DNA from: Candidatus Saccharibacteria bacterium UBA4387
Lineage (GTDB): Bacteria > Patescibacteriota > Saccharimonadia > Saccharimonadales > Saccharimonadaceae
Reading direction: 5' to 3'
NCBI GenBank assembly: GCA_002391075.1
Contig: DGRN01000014.1
Span: forward strand, 1 to 64,000
DNA length: 64,000 bases
The stretch's first letter is position 1. Every line of letters starts with the position of its first letter. Below the pieces are notes generated by a model. It was not told where the DNA came from, ran no database searches, and worked only from the letters and a program-made list of their open reading frames with translations. The position numbers were made by a program, and so were the translations under genes. Shown one piece after another: positions 62,477-64,000 of the stretch.

Positions 62477-62510
62477 TTGACCCTTGAATCTCCATAGTGA
62501 TAGATTCAAG
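62477..62510 (+). promoter_or_regulatory. Promoter with embedded perfect inverted repeat (candidate operator)
   Basis: TTGACC (62477-62482), 18-base spacer, TAGATT (62501-62506). CTTGAATCT (62483-62491) and AGATTCAAG (62502-62510) are exact inverted repeats with a ten-base centre, covering the spacer and the -10. That is the expected geometry for a repressor operator. Confidence 0.55.
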
Positions 62511-62534
62511 AATAAGTAATCACATAGGAGTTGT

Positions 62535-63788
62535 ATGAAGAAGAAAACACTAGCGTTTATCGCTATTCTCTTAGCCAGCACACTAATCATCGCGCCGGTA
62601 GTTGCACTCAGCATCGACACAATTATTAGCGGCGAAACAATCAACAAAGAAGATGTCGAGAGCATCGAAAACGGCGAAAAATACTGCCTCGCACACAGCG
62701 AAATTGCAGAAAACAAATTAGTCGTCACTTACTACGAACGCACCGAGGAAGGCTGCGAGTTCTCCAGCACCACAGAAACTCAGACCGCCGAAATCGTTAT
62801 TCTGGGAAATAATCCGGAGCTTACCGAAAAATACACCGAGCTCACTACGGAAGAAGAGCCGGCCGTCGTGGTCGAAGACCTCGATTTGATCAGCGCCATG
62901 GCAGATGAAGAGGCCGAATTGACCGAATTGCCAAACTATAACCACGAAGTCGCAGCTGTAAACGAAGAAAACGGCTCCGAACTGGAACTCGACGCAAGAG
63001 CAGGCGACCTAGAAGACCCATTCAAGCAGGAATTTGCCGGCAATGCGCTCGTTTCGCAGAATGGAATCTATCAAGGCATCATTAAAGATTTCACTTTTAA
63101 CCTTCAGCACGTCATCTATATTCCTGAATCGACCGACGAAAGCGTAGATGCCTACGCACAAGCCGCCAAAGAGCGCGCCCAAAACATCGTAGCCGAGGCC
63201 GACGTGCAGCACGCTGGCAAAATTGCAGACATCTGCACCATCCTTGAGCTTGGTGAAAATTGCGACATCGAATCCGAACTCGCCCAAGAGCTCAATACTG
63301 AAGACTTTTACTTCATCACCATCGAAAAAGAGAACGGCGTCACCGACATTGTCCTGATTGTAAAAAACGACGAAAAAGTCAGCGAATATGACACCGCATA
63401 TGGCCTAGGCGGCAAAGGCGAAACTGAAGATACGCCAGCAGAGGAAAGCGTCGAAGAATCAGTCGTAGTCGCTACAGCCAGCAGCGAAGACGCAAACTTC
63501 GAAGAGCCGACTAGCGAACCACAAAGCGTGACCGTCGCCACGACCAGCACGCCAAGCACCGTATATTATGGCAATTCGTCATATACAGCAAAACAGCCAG
63601 AAAAAACCGAGACAAAGACTGAAGAGCCAGTCAAGACTGAAGCCAAGGAAGAAAAGAAAGAGGAGCCTTCCGAGGAAGAAGAAAAGCAGAGCAATCCACT
63701 ACCGATCATCATTATCGGCATTGTCGTAGTGGCCGGAATCGCACTCTGCCTCACGCGCAAAAAGAGCGGCAAAAAATACAGCAACTAA
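62535..63788 (+). CDS. Secreted protein with signal peptide and C-terminal membrane anchor
   Basis: A 417-residue surface protein. A signal peptide (KKKTLAFIAILLASTLIIAPVVALS, in two parts around residues 2-26) starts it. The extracellular part (about 27-385) is acidic, with a mid-section of alpha/beta character (FIVYIPESTDES-type strands) and a Glu/Thr/Pro-rich stalk (about 290-385). A C-terminal membrane segment (about 388-407, PIIIIGIVVVAGIALCLT) ends in a basic tail. There is no LPxTG motif. AGGAG precedes ATG, and the promoter holds a perfect inverted repeat. Function unknown; adhesion or cell-cell contact is plausible. Confidence 0.78.
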   Translation: MKKKTLAFIAILLASTLIIAPVVALSIDTIISGETINKEDVESIENGEKYCLAHSEIAENKLVVTYYERTEEGCEFSSTTETQTAEIVILGNNPELTEKYTELTTEEEPAVVVEDLDLISAMADEEAELTELPNYNHEVAAVNEENGSELELDARAGDLEDPFKQEFAGNALVSQNGIYQGIIKDFTFNLQHVIYIPESTDESVDAYAQAAKERAQNIVAEADVQHAGKIADICTILELGENCDIESELAQELNTEDFYFITIEKENGVTDIVLIVKNDEKVSEYDTAYGLGGKGETEDTPAEESVEESVVVATASSEDANFEEPTSEPQSVTVATTSTPSTVYYGNSSYTAKQPEKTETKTEEPVKTEAKEEKKEEPSEEEEKQSNPLPIIIIGIVVVAGIALCLTRKKSGKKYSN

Positions 63789-63793
63789 GCATC

Positions 63794-63820
63794 AAGAGCC
63801 GGACAAACCGGCTCTTTTTG
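63794..63820 (+). terminator. Intrinsic terminator
   Basis: AAGAGCCGG (63794-63802) pairs with CCGGCTCTT (63808-63816), then TTT. Confidence 0.9.
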
Positions 63821-63970
63821 TGGCACTATCAAAACATATGTAGATATAAAAATCAAAAAAGCGCTAGCATAATCACACAAAACGCTTATATTAAAACTTT
63901 TATGTAACTTTTTACTAGATTTTTCAAAAATATGATAAAATAATAGTAACAAAGGTAACAAAAATGGTAG

Positions 63971-63999
63971 TTGACAATGAACTAAAATGATGTTACCAT
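63971..63999 (+). promoter_or_regulatory. Promoter running out of the window
   Basis: TTGACA (63971-63976), 17-base spacer, TACCAT (63994-63999). GGTAAC upstream (near 63952) and GTTACC (63992-63997) form an inverted repeat that overlaps the -10. The gene lies beyond base 64000. The AT-rich stretch 63821-63970 holds nothing else recognisable. Confidence 0.6.
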
Positions 64000-64000
64000 A

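Overview
The window is most likely from a member of the Candidate Phyla Radiation, and Saccharibacteria (TM7) fits best. This is an inference from gene content and transcript architecture, not from a marker gene. The supporting signs are very compact spacing, about twenty genes with a -10 box only 5-9 bases before the start codon (leaderless transcripts), type IV pilin-like surface proteins, a membrane pyrophosphatase, a class I aldolase, and many one-membrane-segment acidic proteins of unknown role. TGA is used as a stop (for example at 451, 25673 and 40558), which argues against Gracilibacteria/Absconditabacteria.

Layout. 1-6.5 kb: end of a MacB-like ABC exporter, a TrmA/RlmD-family methyltransferase, a polyprenyl-phosphate-type glycosyltransferase, a GH-A-like barrel protein and gpsA. 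6.5-16.8 kb: DNA-processing genes (UvrD/RecB-like helicase-nuclease, Y-family polymerase, PolA) interleaved with three pilin-like genes, one broken by an in-frame TAA. 16.8-21.7 kb: a large unknown protein, then MurL-like and MurD-like genes, pointing to the epimerase route to D-Glu in peptidoglycan. 22.5-24.9 kb: a PfkB-like/class I aldolase fusion followed by a fourth pilin. 25-35 kb: TetR regulator, L25, an HNH-repeat protein, DUF3048 protein, HerA-like ATPase, LicD and VanZ proteins. 35-43 kb: H+/Na+-pyrophosphatase, a tiny antisense-strand RNA, Der, PIN-PhoH, Pth, GtrA, and a structured noncoding RNA of about 290 nt at 43.05-43.35 kb. 43.3-53.3 kb: dCMP deaminase operon with a free EF-Tu domain 2 protein, TopA, WG-repeat protein, UvrA and a histidine phosphatase. 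53.4-57.4 kb: a visibly AT-richer block (NitT/TauT-type ABC importer, EEP hydrolase, nucleotidyltransferase) lying beside tRNA-Glu(CTC), probably acquired. 57.9-63.8 kb: FemAB-like transferase, UvrB, Maf-like protein and a secreted membrane-anchored protein.

How the genes work together. Cell-envelope construction is represented by MurL/MurD, FemAB, GT2, GtrA, LicD, VanZ and DUF3048. DNA maintenance is represented by UvrA, UvrB, PolA, a Y-family polymerase, a UvrD-like helicase and TopA. The dispersed pilins, with identical N-termini and divergent heads, look like a surface-variation repertoire or components of a DNA-uptake pilus.

The promoter grammar is uniform: TTGACA or TTGACT, a 17-base spacer, then TATAAT. 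Genes either start directly at the expected transcription start (no Shine-Dalgarno) or carry a leader with a clear AGGAGG-type site. Intrinsic terminators close most units, and several serve both strands.
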